Shown one piece after another: positions 11,019-27,185 of a DNA stretch of 64,000 bases. The position numbers and the translations under genes were made by a program. Each line of letters opens with the position of its first letter. The first letter of the stretch is position 1. Below the pieces are notes generated by a model, which saw nothing but the letters and a program-made list of their open reading frames with translations, did no database searches and was not told where the DNA came from. This DNA comes from Muscardinus avellanarius (Eukaryota; Chordata; Mammalia; Rodentia; Gliridae): the NCBI GenBank assembly GCA_963383645.1, contig OY726578.1, positions 24,472,388 through 24,536,387 of the forward strand, written 5' to 3'.

Positions 11019-11342
11019 AATAGAGTTGGGAGTGTAGCTTAGAGGTAGAATGCCTCTGGGTTCAGTTCCTAGTACTACAAAAAAACTATATGTATATAAT
11101 ATGTATAAGGACTAGAGTGGATGTATATATCCACTATATTATATAAGGACATATCCACTATATATTATATAAGGACTATTATATATATATGTATATAAGG
11201 ACTAGAGTGTCCATATATATGTGTGTGTATATATATATGTATGTATATGGACATATATTATATATATGTAAGGACTAGAGTGTAGCTCAGAGGTAGAATG
11301 TCCCTGGGTTCAACCGCATACACACACACACACACACACACT
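10780..11342 (+). repeat. SINE, ID-half repeats and AT-rich tandem stretch
   Basis: A + SINE (10782-11020) ends in an (AAAT)n tail and is followed by an extra ID half (11025-11080). From 11082 to 11280 the DNA is built of TATA runs with the phrase 'aggactagagtg' repeated several times; this phrase resembles the start of the ID half, which appears complete again at 11273-11325 and ends in (CA)n. The segment gtggatgtatatatccac (near 11118) can fold into a hairpin. Confidence 0.65.
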
Positions 11343-11924
11343 CATGAAGATTATGGCCAAATTTCCAGCTTGGATGAAGAGTCTGTCCACAAGACACGTG
11401 ATGTGGAACAGGTTTGGGCAGGGCAGATAGCAGCAGCAGATAACATTTATCGGGTACATAACGTACTTCTGCCAGGCCTTTGCGTGTTGTCTCATTCCTG
11501 GCACAGCAAACTTAAACAAGGGAGGTATTATTGTAATCCCCACTGCACGCCGGGGAAACCGAGGCCAAGGCCACACAGGTGGTAGGTGAATGGTCACGAT
11601 CCAACCCCATCGAGTGCGTAGGGGTCACGGAATAAGCGGCAGGTGGCTGGGTGGCGCGACGCAGCTACAGGCCGCGGAGCGCCGGGCAGAGCTCAGGAGC
11701 GCCCCCCAGCAGTGACCCAGGAGGACTGGATGCCGGGGCGGCCCTGCAGCAGGCCTGGACCCGCGCCTCTGAGTGCGTCCCAGTCCACTCCCTTTAGCAC
11801 CCGATTATTGCAGACAAGGAACCTCAGGGTCAGTTTTTAGCTTTCTGAATCAGTAAGTATTTTTCCAATTAGATTTTACATGTTTGTTCTTTATCCCTGA
11901 AGTTTACTAGTTCTTCTGGATTTT
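11343..11924. other. Unique intergenic segment
   Basis: I recognise no repeat here and no convincing gene. The segment includes a moderately GC-rich patch around 11620-11790. Confidence 0.55.
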
Positions 11925-13739
11925 TATTTATTATTATTTTTGAATGGGGATTGAAGCCAGTGGTGCTCTGCTATAGAGCTATATTCTTAGCCCTTTTTGA
12001 GTGTGTGTGGTACCAGGGGCATTCGACCTCCAAGATACACTTCACCCCTATTTTTTTTTTTATTCTTTATTTTGAAACAGGGTGTCACTGAGTTGCAAAG
12101 GGCCTCACTAAGTAGCTGAGGCTGGCTATGAACCACAATCCTCTTGTCTCAGCCTCCTTAATGTGGGGATTACAAGTGTGTGTCACCAGGCCCATCTCCC
12201 TACTTTTTATTTTTTATTCTTCTTTGTACTGGGGATTGAACCTAGAGGCATTCTACCTCCAAGCTACACCCCCCGCACATTTTTATTTATTTATTTGGGA
12301 ACAGGGTCTCACTAGGTTTCTGAGAGCCTTGTTAAAGTGCCAAGTCTGGCTTTGAACCTGCTATCCTCCTGTCTCAGCCTCCCGAGTACTGGGATTACTA
12401 GCATGCACCAACACACCCAGCCTCTATTTTTAATTTTAATTTTATTTTTTTGTGATACTGGGGAGGAAACCCAGGGGCATTCTACCTCCAAGCGTGTGCA
12501 CTCTCTCTCTCTTCGTGTGTGTGTGTGTGTATGTGTGTGTGTGTGTGTATGTGTGTGTGTGTAATTGGGTATTGAACTCAGGACTCAGGGGCATTCTACC
12601 TCTGAGCTAAACAAACCCCCAGTCCAATTTTGTTTCTTCTTTTTTTTTTTTTTTTTGGTGGTGCTGGGGTTCTTGGAAGCCCTTCTATCTCCGGGCTACA
12701 CTCTCAGACCTATTTTATATTTTTATTTGGAAACAGGGTCTCTTTTTTTTTTTTTGGTGGTGCTGGGGTTCCTGGAAGCCCTTCTACCTCCGGGCTACAC
12801 TCCCAGACCTATTTTTACATTTTTATTTGGAAACAGGGTCTCCTAAGCCAGCGCGCGCGGCTGGCTTCGAACCTGCACGATCCTCCTGTCTCTGCCTCCC
12901 AAGCGCCGGGATTACAAGCGTGCGCCACGCCTGGCGGAAACAGGGTCTCTTAAGCCAGTGTGATCCTTCTGTCTCCGCCTCGCAAGTGTGGGGATTACAA
13001 GTGTGTGCCATCACACCCAGCCCCTATTTTTTTATTCTTTTTTTTTTTTTTTTTTTTTTTTGCGGGTCTGGAGATGGAACCCAGGGGCATTCGACCTCTG
13101 AGCTACACCCCCTGCCCTATTTTTTATTCTTTATTTTGAAACCGGGTCTCACTGAGTTGCAGAGGGCCTCACTAAGTAGCTGAGGCTGTCCGCGAACCGC
13201 GATCCTCCAGGTCTCAGCCTCCGGAATGCTGGGATTACAAGCGTGCGCCACCACGCCCGGCTTTTATTCTTTATTTTGAAACAGGGTCTCACTTAGTTGC
13301 AAAGGGCCTAAGCAGCTGAGGATGGCTTTGAGCCTGTGCAATCCTCCTGTCTCAGCCTCCTAAATTCTGGAATTAGAAGCGTGCGCCACCATGCCCAACC
13401 CAATTTTATTTCTTATTTGGAAACAGGGACTCACTAAGTTTTCAAGGCTGGTTTCAAACCTGCAATCCTGCTGTCTCAGCCTCCCAAGTACTGGGATTAC
13501 AAGCATGTGGCACCACACTAAGCTTCCGGCTACTGTGTGTGTGTGTGTGGGGGGGGTACTGGGGATGGAATCCTTCTACCTCCGGCCTACACTCTCGGAC
13601 CTATTTTTTTTTATATACATTTTATTTGGAAAAAGGGTCTCTTAAACCAGTGAGGCTGGCTTTGAACCTGCATGATCCTCCTGTCTCTGCCTCCCAAATG
13701 CTGGGATTACAAGCGTGCACCACCAAGCCCCACTATCTT

Positions 13740-13782
<43 letters not shown>

Positions 13783-14185
13783 TACTGGGGATGGAACCCA
13801 GGGGCATTCTACCTCTGATCCTCACCCCAGCCCTATTTTTTATTCTCTATTTTGAAACAGCGTCTCACTGAGTTGCAAAGAACCTCACTAAATAGCTGAG
13901 GCTGTCAATGAATTGCGATCCTCAGATCCTTAGCTCTCAGCCTCCTGAATCCTGGGCTACCTTGTTACGTTTTTGGTTTTTTTTGGGGGGCGGGTACTGG
14001 GGTTCCTGGGAACCCTTCTACCTCCGGCCTACACTCCCAGACCTATTTTTATACTTTTTTATTTGGAAGCAGGGTCTCTTAAGCCAGCACACGAGGCTGG
14101 CTTCGAACCTGCGCCATCCTCCTGTCTCCGCCTCCCAAGCGCGGGGATTACAAGCGTGCGCCACCACGCCCGGCCTTGTTACGGT
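11925..14185 (-). repeat. Dense minus-strand SINE cluster with TG runs
   Basis: Nearly all pieces are antisense: 11930-12195, 12220-12422, right halves at 12455-12500 and 12562-12625 split by (TG)n 12513-12562, a partial palindrome-variant copy at 12658-12745, a fuller one at 12756-12935, a left half at 12936-13025, a SINE at 13060-13265, left halves at 13266-13400 and 13401-13530, SINEs at 13556-13735 and 13781-13970 separated by (TG)n 13742-13780, and another palindrome-variant copy at 13992-14180. SINEs have inserted into earlier SINEs, and isolated left halves are common. Confidence 0.75.
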
Positions 14186-14388
14186 TTTAATTGTGCAGTA
14201 CTCTCCATTTATTTTGACCTTTAAAAAAAAAAAGCTGAAATACCCCCTTTTAGTGAGCATAAGCAGTAGGTGTTTTCTAACCCTGGGTTCTGCTTCGAGG
14301 GCTGAATATATTTCAAAGAGTTCATTTTTGGCTGCAGCACTTCATTCCTTTTCTCAGGTGATATATATTCAACCCCCCACGTGGCTGT

Positions 14389-14460
14389 TTTAATATTTTG
14401 CGCTGGGCATTGAATCTAGGGCCTCCCATGTGCTAAGCATGCTAACCCCAGCCTCCCACC
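14389..14460 (-). repeat. Full-length ID monomer (antisense)
   Basis: The reverse strand reads as a tRNA-Ala-like ID element that still has the anticodon-arm region (gttagcatgcttagcacatg), which the shortened right halves of the common SINE lack. It has no left half. It is probably older than, or independent of, the fused SINE. Confidence 0.6.
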
Positions 14461-14709
14461 CCCAAGGCTTTTAAAAGACTTGTCAATTCTTTGCAGTTGG
14501 CTTCCGAAAGTCCAGAGCTGATGGTTTTTAGGAAGACCTCAGTGCTGGCCAAAGAGGATGAGGGGCTGGACGCTTCTCCTTGACCCTCCAGACATGGCGG
14601 GGAAGTGGCTCAGAGGAAGCAGCTGGGTCAGCCGCTCACTCTTTTAGCTTTCCTCCGCATCTGTCTGCTTCAGGATTCTATTTTTTTCTTTTTCTTTTCA
14701 CTTTTCTTC

Positions 14710-18290
<3,581 letters not shown>

Positions 18291-18765
18291 ATTTTCTAAG
18301 TCGCCAAGAGTGGCCTCGAACCTGCAACCCTCCAGTCTCAGCTTCCCAGGTACTGGAATTACAGTTGTATGCCACCATACCTGGCAAATTTTTCACTTAC
18401 TTAGGAGCAAAAGGCTTCACAGTGTACAACTGTGAAAACTGATTTGCACTCATTGGCTTAGGAGCCAAAGGAGACATTAAAGTAGATCAGGCTTAAGAGA
18501 AATAAAGCCCTAAAAAGTAATGGAGAGAAATTACTGCCCAGAGCATCACTTCTCTTACCTTACTGCTCTGTACCTTCTGGTAAGCATGTCAGCAAATGTT
18601 TCACTGGGAGGGGCTCACAAATTCTTCCTTGGCCTATTTAAAAATCAGTTTAGCTAATAGCTGGGCCTGGTAGTGCACACTTGTAATCTCAGTACCTGGG
18701 AGGCTGAGACAGGAGGATCTCAGGTTTGTGACCAGCGTCAGCAACTTAGGCTCTCCCCAACTTAG

Positions 18766-18809
<44 letters not shown>

Positions 18810-20385
18810 TGAGAGAGAGAGAGAGAGAGAGAGATTGGAAATTGAACCCCGGTGCATTCTACCTCTGAGCTACACCCCAGCACTATTTTTTTTTTCTTTT
18901 GGTGGTACTGGGGTTCCTGGAAACCCTTCTACCTCCAGGCTACACTCCCAGACCTATTTTTATATTTTTATTTGGAAACAGGGTCTCTTAAGCCAGTGCA
19001 GCTGGTTTAAAACCTGCGAGATCCTCCTGTCTCTGCCTCCCAAGTGTGGGGATTAGAAGCCTGCGCCACCACGCCCTGCTCTATTTTCTTTTTTTTTAAA
19101 CAAAGTCTCACTAAGGTAGTTGCTGAAGCTGACCTCCAACCTGCAATCCTCCTGTGTTAGCCTCCCAAGTACTGGGGTTACAGGTGTGTGCCACCACACT
19201 CAGCTCAAAGAAATCTTTAATTTAGAACTTATTAATTGAAAGGTTTTTTTTTTCTTTCTTTCCTTTCTTTTTTTGGTGGTACTTGGTTTCCTGGAAACCC
19301 TTCTACTCCGGGCTACACTCCCAAACCTATTTATTTTTTTATTTGGAAACAGGGCCTCTTAAGCCAGTGAGGCTGGCTTCGAATCTGCGTGATCCTCCTG
19401 TCTCTGCCTCCCAGGCTCAGGGATTACAAGCGTGCGCCACCACACCTGGTGAAAGTTTTCTTTTTCTTTCTTTTTTTTCTTTTATCTTTTTATGGTACTG
19501 GGATGGAAGCCACCTCCGAGCTACACCCCTAGCCCTATTTTTTATTCTTTATTTTGAAACAGAGTCTCACTGAGTTGCGGAGGACCTCACTAAGTAGCTG
19601 AGGCTGTCTGCATACCATGATCCTCTGGTCTCAGCCTCCCAAATGCTGGGATTACTAGCATGTACCACCATGCCCGGCTTAATTTTCTTCTCTTAAAGAA
19701 ATACAAATATATAAGCCATGTGTGGTGGTACATTCCTATAATCCCAGTACTTAGGAGTCTAAGACAGGAGGGTCACAGGTTGGAGGACATCCTCAGCAAG
19801 TAGTGAGACTCTCATCAACCTAGCAAGACCCTCTTTCATTTTTATTAATTAATTAATTAATTTTTGTGTGGTACTGGGGGTGGAACCCAGGGGCTTTCTA
19901 CCTATGGCCTATATTCCCAGACCTATTTTCTATTTTATTGGGAAACAGGGCCTCACTAAATTACTGAGAGCCTCACTAGTAGCTGAGGCTGGCTTCAAAC
20001 CTGTGCGATCCTCCTGTTTCAGCCTCCCAAGCGTGGGGATTACAAGTGTGGGCCACCATGCCCGGCTGCAAGACCCTCTTTCAAAAAAAAAAAAAAAAAA
20101 GTCAGGTGTGGTGGCACACGCTTGTAATCCCCGCGCTTGGGAGGTGGAGACAGGAGGATTGCTCTGGCTCGGAGCCAGCCTTGCTGGCTTAAGAGACCCT
20201 GTTTCCAAATTTAAAAAAATATAAAATAGGTCTGGGAGTGGGGAGTATAGCCCGGAGGTAGAAGGGCTTCCAGGAACCTCAGTACCACCAAAAAAAAAAA
20301 AAATTAAAAAAAAAAATAGGGCTGTGGGGTGCAGCTTGGAGGTAAAATGCTCCTGGGTTCAATCCCCAGTACCACAAAAAAAAAA
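18291..20385. repeat. SINE cluster with TG/GA microsatellite, MAPK1 intron 1
   Basis: Pieces: - left half 18294-18385; + left half 18660-18765; (TG)n then (GA)n 18768-18833; - right half 18834-18885; - palindrome-variant SINE 18900-19077; - left half 19078-19205; - palindrome-variant SINE 19270-19448; - SINE 19490-19680; + 'D' variant left part 19716-19825; - SINE 19866-20068; + palindrome-variant SINE 20097-20300; + right half 20310-20385 with an A-rich tail. The segment 18386-18655 is unique. Confidence 0.72.
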
Positions 20386-20593
20386 AAAAAAAAAGAAAGA
20401 AAGAAAGAAAAAAGAAAAATGCGAATCCTGGATCCAGATTATAGCCTGTTATCTTGAGGTGAGTGATATATCTGAATTGTCTATATTATACATTAGCATT
20501 TGATCAGTGTTGATTAACTGCTGGGATTATATATGGAGGACTTGGCTGAAACATGGATATTTGCCTAGCAGTCTCTAAAAACTTGATGTTTCC

Positions 20594-21045
20594 AGCCAGG
20601 CGTGGTGGCACATACTTGTAATCTCAGTATTTCGGAGACTGAGACAGGAGGTTCCAGGTTCGCAGCCAGCCTCAGCTACTAAATGAGGCACTATGCAACT
20701 TAGTAAGACCCTGTTTCAAATAAAGAATAATTTTAAAAAATTGGGCTGGGGGTGTAGCTTGGAGGTGGAATGCCCCTGGATTCCATTCCCAGTACCACAA
20801 AAAAGGAAACAAACAACTTAATGTTTCCAGGATTTAAGGATTTTCAGCTTTTTTTTTTTTTTTTTTTTTAATAGAGGCTGAACCCAGAGGATTCTGTCTC
20901 TGAGGTATACTCCCAACCATATTTTATTTTATTTTTTATTTGTGACAGGGTCTCCATAAATTGCTGCGGCTGGCCTCCAAGCTGTGACCCTCCTGTCTCA
21001 GCCTCCCAGGTACTGGGATTACAGGTGTGTGTCTCCACGCCTGCT
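20594..21045. repeat. Two SINEs in opposite orientation
   Basis: A + SINE lies at 20594-20805 and a - SINE at 20866-21040, the latter preceded by a T run (the complement of its A-rich tail). The neighbours 20386-20593 and 21046-21171 are unique. Confidence 0.72.
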
Positions 21046-21171
21046 TCAGCTACTCAGCTACTCTTTTTTTTTTTTTGTTTTGTTTTTCATTTCATGAGTC
21101 AGTTTATTAGTTATTATGCCTGTTTTAAAAGTTTCTTTTAAAATCATTATGTGAAGGATATAAAGATGAGG

Positions 21172-22190
21172 AGAGCTGGGCATGTGCAATCCCAGCACTT
21201 GGGAGGCTGAGACAGGAGGGTCACGGTTCACAGACAGCCCCAGCTACTTAGTGAGGCCCTTTGCAACTCAGTGAGGCCCTGTTTCAAAATAAAATATAAA
21301 ATAGGTCTGGGAGGATAGCCAGAAGGTAGAACGCCCCTGGGTTCCACCCCAGGACCACATATATATATATGTATAAAATAGAAATCAGGCTGGGGGGTTA
21401 GCTCAGAGGTAGAACGCCCCTGGGTTCCACCCCAGGACCACATATATATATGTGTATAAAATAGAAATCAGGCTGGGGGGGTAGCTCAGAGGTAGAACGC
21501 CCCTGGGTTCCACCCCAGGACCACATATATATATGTGTATAAAATAGAAATCAGGCTGGGGGGGTAGCTCAGAGGTAGAACGCCCCTGGGTTCCACCCCA
21601 GGACCACATATATATATGTGTATAAAATAGAAATCAGGCTGGGGGGGTAGCTCAGAGGTAGAACGCCCCTGGGTTCCACCCCAGGACCACATATATATAT
21701 GTGTATAAAATAGAAATCAGGCTGGGGGGGTAGCTCAGAGGTAGAACGCCCCTGGGTTCCACCCCAGGACCACATATATATATGTGTATAAAGTAGAAAT
21801 CAGGCTGGGGGGGTAGCTCAGAGGTAGAACGCCCCTGGGTTCCACCCCAGGACCACATATATATATGTGTATAAAATAGAAATCAGGCTGGGGGGGTAGC
21901 TCAGAGGTAGAACGCCCCTGGGTTCCACCCCAGGACCACATATATATATGTGTATAAAGTAGAAATCAGGCTGGGGGGGTAGCTCAGAGGTAGAACGCCC
22001 CTGGGTTCCACCCCAGGACCACATATATATATGTGTATAAAGTAGAAATCAGGCTGGGTGGTAGCTCAGAGGTAGAAGGCCCCTGGGTTCCACTCCAGGA
22101 CCACATATATATATGTGTATAAAGTAGAAATCAGGCTGGGGGGGTAGCTCAGAGGTAGAATGCCCCTGGGTTCCACCCCAGGACCGAAGG
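21172..22190 (+). repeat. 83-bp tandem array of SINE ID halves
   Basis: A + SINE starts at 21172; its right half (from 21304) and tail form the first unit of a tandem array. The phrase 'accacatatata' recurs at 21354, 21437, 21520, 21603, 21686, 21769, 21852, 21935, 22018 and 22100, a spacing of 83 (once 82) bases, and a final ID half ends near 22183 without the spacer. This gives eleven ID halves and ten TATA-rich spacers. Each unit has a box A-like gtagctcagaggtag and a box B-like gggttccaccc. Units differ at only a few positions (aaaata versus aagtag in the spacer; a more divergent unit near 22052), which indicates a young or homogenised array. Confidence 0.92.
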
Positions 22191-22207
22191 GGAAAAAAAA
22201 GATGAAG

Positions 22208-24340
22208 CCAGCCAGACGTGGTGGCCTATGTCTGTAATCCCAGGACTTGGTGGTGTCAGACAGGAGGATCACGGGTTTGAGGACAGCCTCAGCAATTTAG
22301 CAAGACCTTGTTTCAAATTTTTAAAAAGGGGCTGAAGGTTCTGCTTGGAGGTAAACTGCTCCTGGGTTGAATCCCCAGTACCCAAAAAAAAAAAAAAAAA
22401 ATGGGGTTGGGCCTTTAAGAGTGGGTGTGACTTTGATAGCAGATAATGGGAGCAAGTGGCAGCTTGAACTGTGAAATCTAATCCTGGAAACCTACTTAGG
22501 CGACATACTGTAAAGCGCCTGTAATGCAAACCTGAGTTAGGCTATATTTTGTGCATCGGGAAACATTAGTGTTTTTGTTTTTTTTTTTTTGTGGTACTGG
22601 GGATTGAACCCAGAAGAGGCATTCTACCTCTGAGCCATGAGCCCAGACCTATTTTATTTTTTAAATTTTGAAACAGTGCCCTAAGTTGCTGAGGCTGGCA
22701 GGGATTGCAGGTGTGGCTACCATGCCTGGCTTCATTGACATTTTTAAAAGACTTCAGTTTTTAAGTTTGGGACAAGGTGGATAACACAGGTGAAAATGAT
22801 AGGAAAAAGAACCAGAATGGAGGAGTCAGGCTTTTGTAGCCATTCAGAGGCTCAATGACGCCACCATGCTTAGCTCCACTACATGAGCTTTGAGAAGGCC
22901 CATGGTGTGCCCGAGGAAGAAGAGACCAGTGTGGCGCGCACGCTTGTCATCCCTTCCTTGGGAGGCTGAGACAGGAGGATCGCAGGTTCACGGCCCGCCT
23001 CAGCTACTTAGGGAGGCCCTCCACAACTCAGCGAGACCCTGTTGCAATATAAAGAATAAAAAATAGGGTTGGGGTGTAGCTTGGAGGTATAGAATGCCCC
23101 TGGTTTCAATCCCCAGTACTGCAAAAAAAAAAAAAAAAAAGAGAGAGAGAAAGAGAGGGGTTCAGGAGGATTTTAACCTGGATTTCTGCAGTTTGAGCAG
23201 AGGCACAGAAAGATAAAGCCAGAGGCAACTTAACACATTCATGTGGGCCTGTGTCATTAGCTAAAGATGAAAAGACTGAGCCGGGCGTGGTGGGCACGCT
23301 CGTCATCCCTGCACTCGGGAGGCTGAGACAGGAGGACCGCGCAGGTTCGAAGCCAGCCTCAGCTACTGAGTGAGGCCCTGTTTCCAAATAAAGTATAAAA
23401 TAGGTCTGGGAGTGTAGCCCGGAGGTAGAATGCCCCTGGGTTTCACCCCCAGTGCCATAGAAAAATAAAAAGGAAGATTGGGCTATATTTTGGTTTTCAG
23501 CTTCCTTATTTGTAGCAATCCTGTGTTCTCCTTTCCTTGCTCTTTCTTTTTCTTTCCCTTCCAGCCTTCCTCTTCCTCTTCCTTTCCTTCAGTTCATTCA
23601 TCACCTGTGCATTTGGATCAGCAGGGTGAGATTTTGCTTGGGACAAGGGTTCAGTTGCTTAGAAAGCACCAAGAATCTCGGGTATTGAGGCACACGCCTG
23701 GAATCCTGGTATTTAGGAGGGTGGCAGGTTCGAGGACAGCCTCAGCGAGTAGTGAGACTCTCATCAGCCTTGTGCGGCCCTGCTGGGGTTGTAGCTTGGA
23801 GGTAGAAGCCCTGGGTTCAATCCCCAGTACCAAAAAAAGCATCAGGAAGCCGGGCATGGTGGTGCACGCTTATGATTCCAGGACTTGGGAGGTTGAGGCT
23901 GGAGGATCCTGGGATCATTCAGCCTCAGCAGCTTAGTGAGACCCTGTTTCAAAAAAAAAAAAAAAAAAAAAAAAAAATAGGGCTGGGGGAGTAGCTTGGA
24001 GGTAGAATGCCCCTGGGTTTCATTCCTAGTAAATGCCCTTAAGTTCCATCCCCAGTACCACAAAAAAATAAAAATGAATTAGGGGCTGAGGGGTGTAGCT
24101 TGGAGGTAGAATGCTCCTGAGTTTGGTCCCCAGTACCCCCACCCCACAAAAGCATTAGGAAGCCGGGCATGGTGGTAAACACCTATAATCTCAGCACTTG
24201 GGAGGCTTAGACAGGAGTGTCACAGGTTCATAGCCAGCCTTGGCAACTTTGTGAGACCCTGTTTTAAAATAAAAAATGGGGCATGAGGTATAGCTTGGAG
24301 GTAGAATGCCCCTGGGTCCCATCCCCAGCACCACACACAC
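22208..24340. repeat. SINE cluster, MAPK1 intron 1
   Basis: Pieces: + 'D' variant SINE 22208-22385; - SINE 22580-22735 (degraded); + SINE 22923-23130 with A/GA-rich tail; + SINE 23277-23465; + 'D' variant 23680-23835; + SINE 23847-24065 containing a long A run (about 23950-23976) between halves and a partly doubled right half; + right half 24078-24150; + SINE 24160-24340. The segments 22390-22560, 22740-22920 and 23466-23680 look unique. Confidence 0.7.
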
Positions 24341-24905
24341 AGCATTAGGAAACCCACAGTGTAGAGATTTTCGAAGGTCCATCTCGGATTCTCAGGCTGA
24401 GGGCAGGCTCTGGGTTCGGAACCTACGCCCAGTAAAGCTGTGAAGTGGAGAGTGGCGTGGCGAGGGTATCAGTGGCCACTGTTAGCTGACGTTAGCTGTA
24501 GGTCTGTCTTGCTTTAGGAAGTTTCACATTCTTGTCCCATCTTTGAGGACGTTTCGCTTTACGGTAAAGAAGCCAGGCCTCCTGCAACCTGTCCCTGGCC
24601 GTACCTAACAGACATGCGGCAGAATTGGGCTGAGCTGGGGCTTGTTTGCATCCCAAAGCCTGCCACGTCTGTCTTTGGTGGTCGGCTTTCTTCCATGGCA
24701 CCAAGTTTCCTGGACACGTGCTCCTCCAGCCTTGGGTTCTGGGTATTGGCACTGAAGTGCAAGATGATTGTCACCGTCCACTGGAGCCTCGGAGGAGGCT
24801 GGAGACGGGAGGCAGAGCCGCTAGTGCTTCTCAGAGGGTGTGCCAGTTCCTTCTCAAGCTGCCTGCTCCCCCCCCCGCCACTTTCTCTCCTCCCCTGTTT
24901 TTATT
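24341..24905. other. Unique intronic segment
   Basis: I recognise no repeat or gene here. Open frames of 60-125 codons occur on both strands without family features. Confidence 0.55.
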
Positions 24906-24909
24906 ATTT

Positions 24910-25330
24910 TTTTTTGTGTGTGGCACTGGGGATGGAACCCCAGGAGCATTCTACCTCTGAGCTACACCCCAGCCCTAGTTTTATTTTTTAGTTTGAAACA
25001 GGGTCTCACTGAGTTGCAGAGGGCCTCACTAAGTAGCTGAGGCTGGCGGCAAACTGCAATCCTCCCATCTCAGCCTCCTGAATGCTGGGATCACAAGTGT
25101 GCACCACCACACCCTGCCCTTTCTTTTATTGTTGTGCTGGGGACTGAACCTAGGAATGTTTTGCCCCTCAGCTGGACGCCCGTCCTATTTTATTTTTTCA
25201 TTTTGAAGCAGGGTCTTACTAATCTGCTGAGGGTCTTGCTAAGTTGCTGAGACTGGCCTCAAACCTGTGATCCTCCTGTCTTAGCCTCCAGGTACTGGGA
25301 TTACAGGTGTGCATTGCCACATCTGGCTTC
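24910..25330 (-). repeat. Two antisense SINEs
   Basis: Antisense copies lie at 24912-25110 and 25125-25328, each running from the complement of the A tail through the ID half to the 7SL-like end (ccaccacaccctgcc, ccacatctggctt). Confidence 0.72.
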
Positions 25331-26135
25331 CGCTGGTTTCTTGAATTTCACTTACTTGCTGAATATTGTCAGATGGACGTAACCTATGTGTGAAGCTTCA
25401 GGAGCACAGTGGTGAGCAGGTGTGGTTCTTACCTGGTGTTCATGGTCCAGCGTGGAGACCCGCTCGCTGAGGACGGTGAGGTCAAGGAACAGCGTCGCCT
25501 TTAGACAGGAGAGGCCAGGCCAAGGTCGTGGGCAAGGCTGCAGAGGCTGGGGCCTGGACGATCAGCGGCACCAGCTGGGTAGAGGCAGGGCAGGCGCTCT
25601 GGGGTGTTTCAGGCGCTGCTTCGGGTGCTGAGCATGATTAAGATGCAGGCCTAGGGGCGAGTCTGCGCCAGTCCCCAGGCCTGGCCGGGAGCATCGGGAC
25701 GGCAGGCCAGGAAGTGCAGCTCAGCCTCAGGTGTGGTGGAAGCAGGACTAGACAACAAGCTGCGGCGGCCACGGCCCCCTCCCAGTCCAGGGTCTCCTTG
25801 CACCCTGCACCCTCAAGAGCAGTAGTCTGTGTTGTCCTTCTCTCATTACTTCCTCCTGCTCTTGGCAGAAGAGCTGACCCTGAATCCCCAAGGGTACGAG
25901 CCTTCAGTTCTCTTGACCAGCGGAGAGCACTCTGATTCCTGGGGGAGAATCCGAGCCAGTTGAGTCAAGTGTCCACCTCTGTGCTGAGGCCCCAGGAGGT
26001 TACTTAGGAGGGCAAGGCCCCTGGATGCCCTGTGGGACCATGGAGGGTGAGGCCTCTGGCGGACAGCTTGCTGCCAGGGCAACATCCTTGCTGCTGTCCC
26101 TGCGCCTCCCCACGGAAGCTGGTCCCTGCTGTTTG
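25331..26135. other. Unique intronic segment
   Basis: The segment is moderately GC-rich with no recognised repeat. Short open frames have no family features. Nothing further can be supported. Confidence 0.55.
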
Positions 26136-26136
26136 G

Positions 26137-27185
26137 GGATAAAACTCTGGGGCATTCTACCTCCAAGGTATACCCTCAGCCCTATTTTTATTTTATTTTA
26201 TTTTTTCTGGTGGTACTGGGGATGAAACCCTTCAACCTCTGGGCTACACTCTCAGACCTATTTTATATTTTATTTGGAAACTGTCTCACTAAGTAGCTGA
26301 GGCTGGCTTTGAACCTGCGCAGTCCTCCTGCCTCAGCCTCCCAAGTGCTGGAATTACAAGCATGCGCCACCACACCCAGCTTTTATTTATTTTGCAACTG
26401 GGTCTCACTGAGTTGCAGAGGGCCTCACTAAGTAGCTGAGGCTGGCCAGGCTTAGGAAAGGCTTTAAGATGGGAGGAGGTCAGCCCCTAGCATGGTGGCA
26501 CACTCTTGTAATCCCAGCATTTAGGAGGCTGAGACAGGAGGATCGCAGTTCGCAAGCAGCCTCCGCTACTTAGTGAGGCCCTCCATAACTTAGACCCTGT
26601 TAAAGAATAGAAAATGGGGCCAGAGGTGTTGTTCGGGAGGTAGAATGCCCCTGGATTATTCCATCCCCAGATGGGAAGGTATGTAGGGTTGTACTGTGTT
26701 TGGGGATTTTCAAGGGACCTAGAACCAGTCCCTCAAGGAATCTGAGGGATAACTATCTCTGTATTCTGCAGCCCAATAATAAATAGCTAAGAACCCACTA
26801 CTACTGAGTGACTTCTTTTGTGAGTGTGTGTGTTGGGGTACTGAGGATTTAACCTAGGTTGTCCTACCTCTGATCCATACCTCCAGTCCTTTTTTAAAAT
26901 TTATTTTGTGTTACTGGAGGTAGAACCCAGGACCTTCTATCTCCAAGCTATACCCTAGCCCTATTTTTCTTTTTATTTGGAAACAGTGTCTCACTAAGTT
27001 GCAGAAGTCGCTGAAGCTGACTTCAAACCAAGCCCTTTCTCAGCCTCCCAGGTACTTGGATTACAAGGTGTGTACCACCATGCCCAGCTTATTATTATTT
27101 TGAAACGATCTCACTAAGTTGCTGAGAGTCTGGAATCCTCCCATCTCAGCCCCCCAAGTACAAGTGCACCACCATGCCCAGCTCT
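26137..27185. repeat. SINE cluster, MAPK1 intron 1
   Basis: Pieces: - right half 26137-26200; - SINE 26207-26385; - left fragment 26386-26450; + SINE 26480-26675; - right half 26835-26895; - SINE 26900-27090; - left half 27091-27185. The segment 26676-26830 is unique. Confidence 0.7.

Noticed and set aside
8047..14180. tRNA genes (tagctcag and gggttc boxes)
   Set aside because: These are the ID-like halves of SINEs; the anticodon arm is missing and the sequence cannot fold into a full tRNA.
21228..22024. Repeated 68-codon minus-strand frames at 83-base spacing
   Set aside because: They are shadows of the tandem SINE-half array, not a repeated gene.
21304..22190. CRISPR-like array (regular repeats)
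   Set aside because: The repeats are contiguous 83-base SINE-half units with nearly identical spacers in a mammalian intron; there are no unique spacers and no cas genes.
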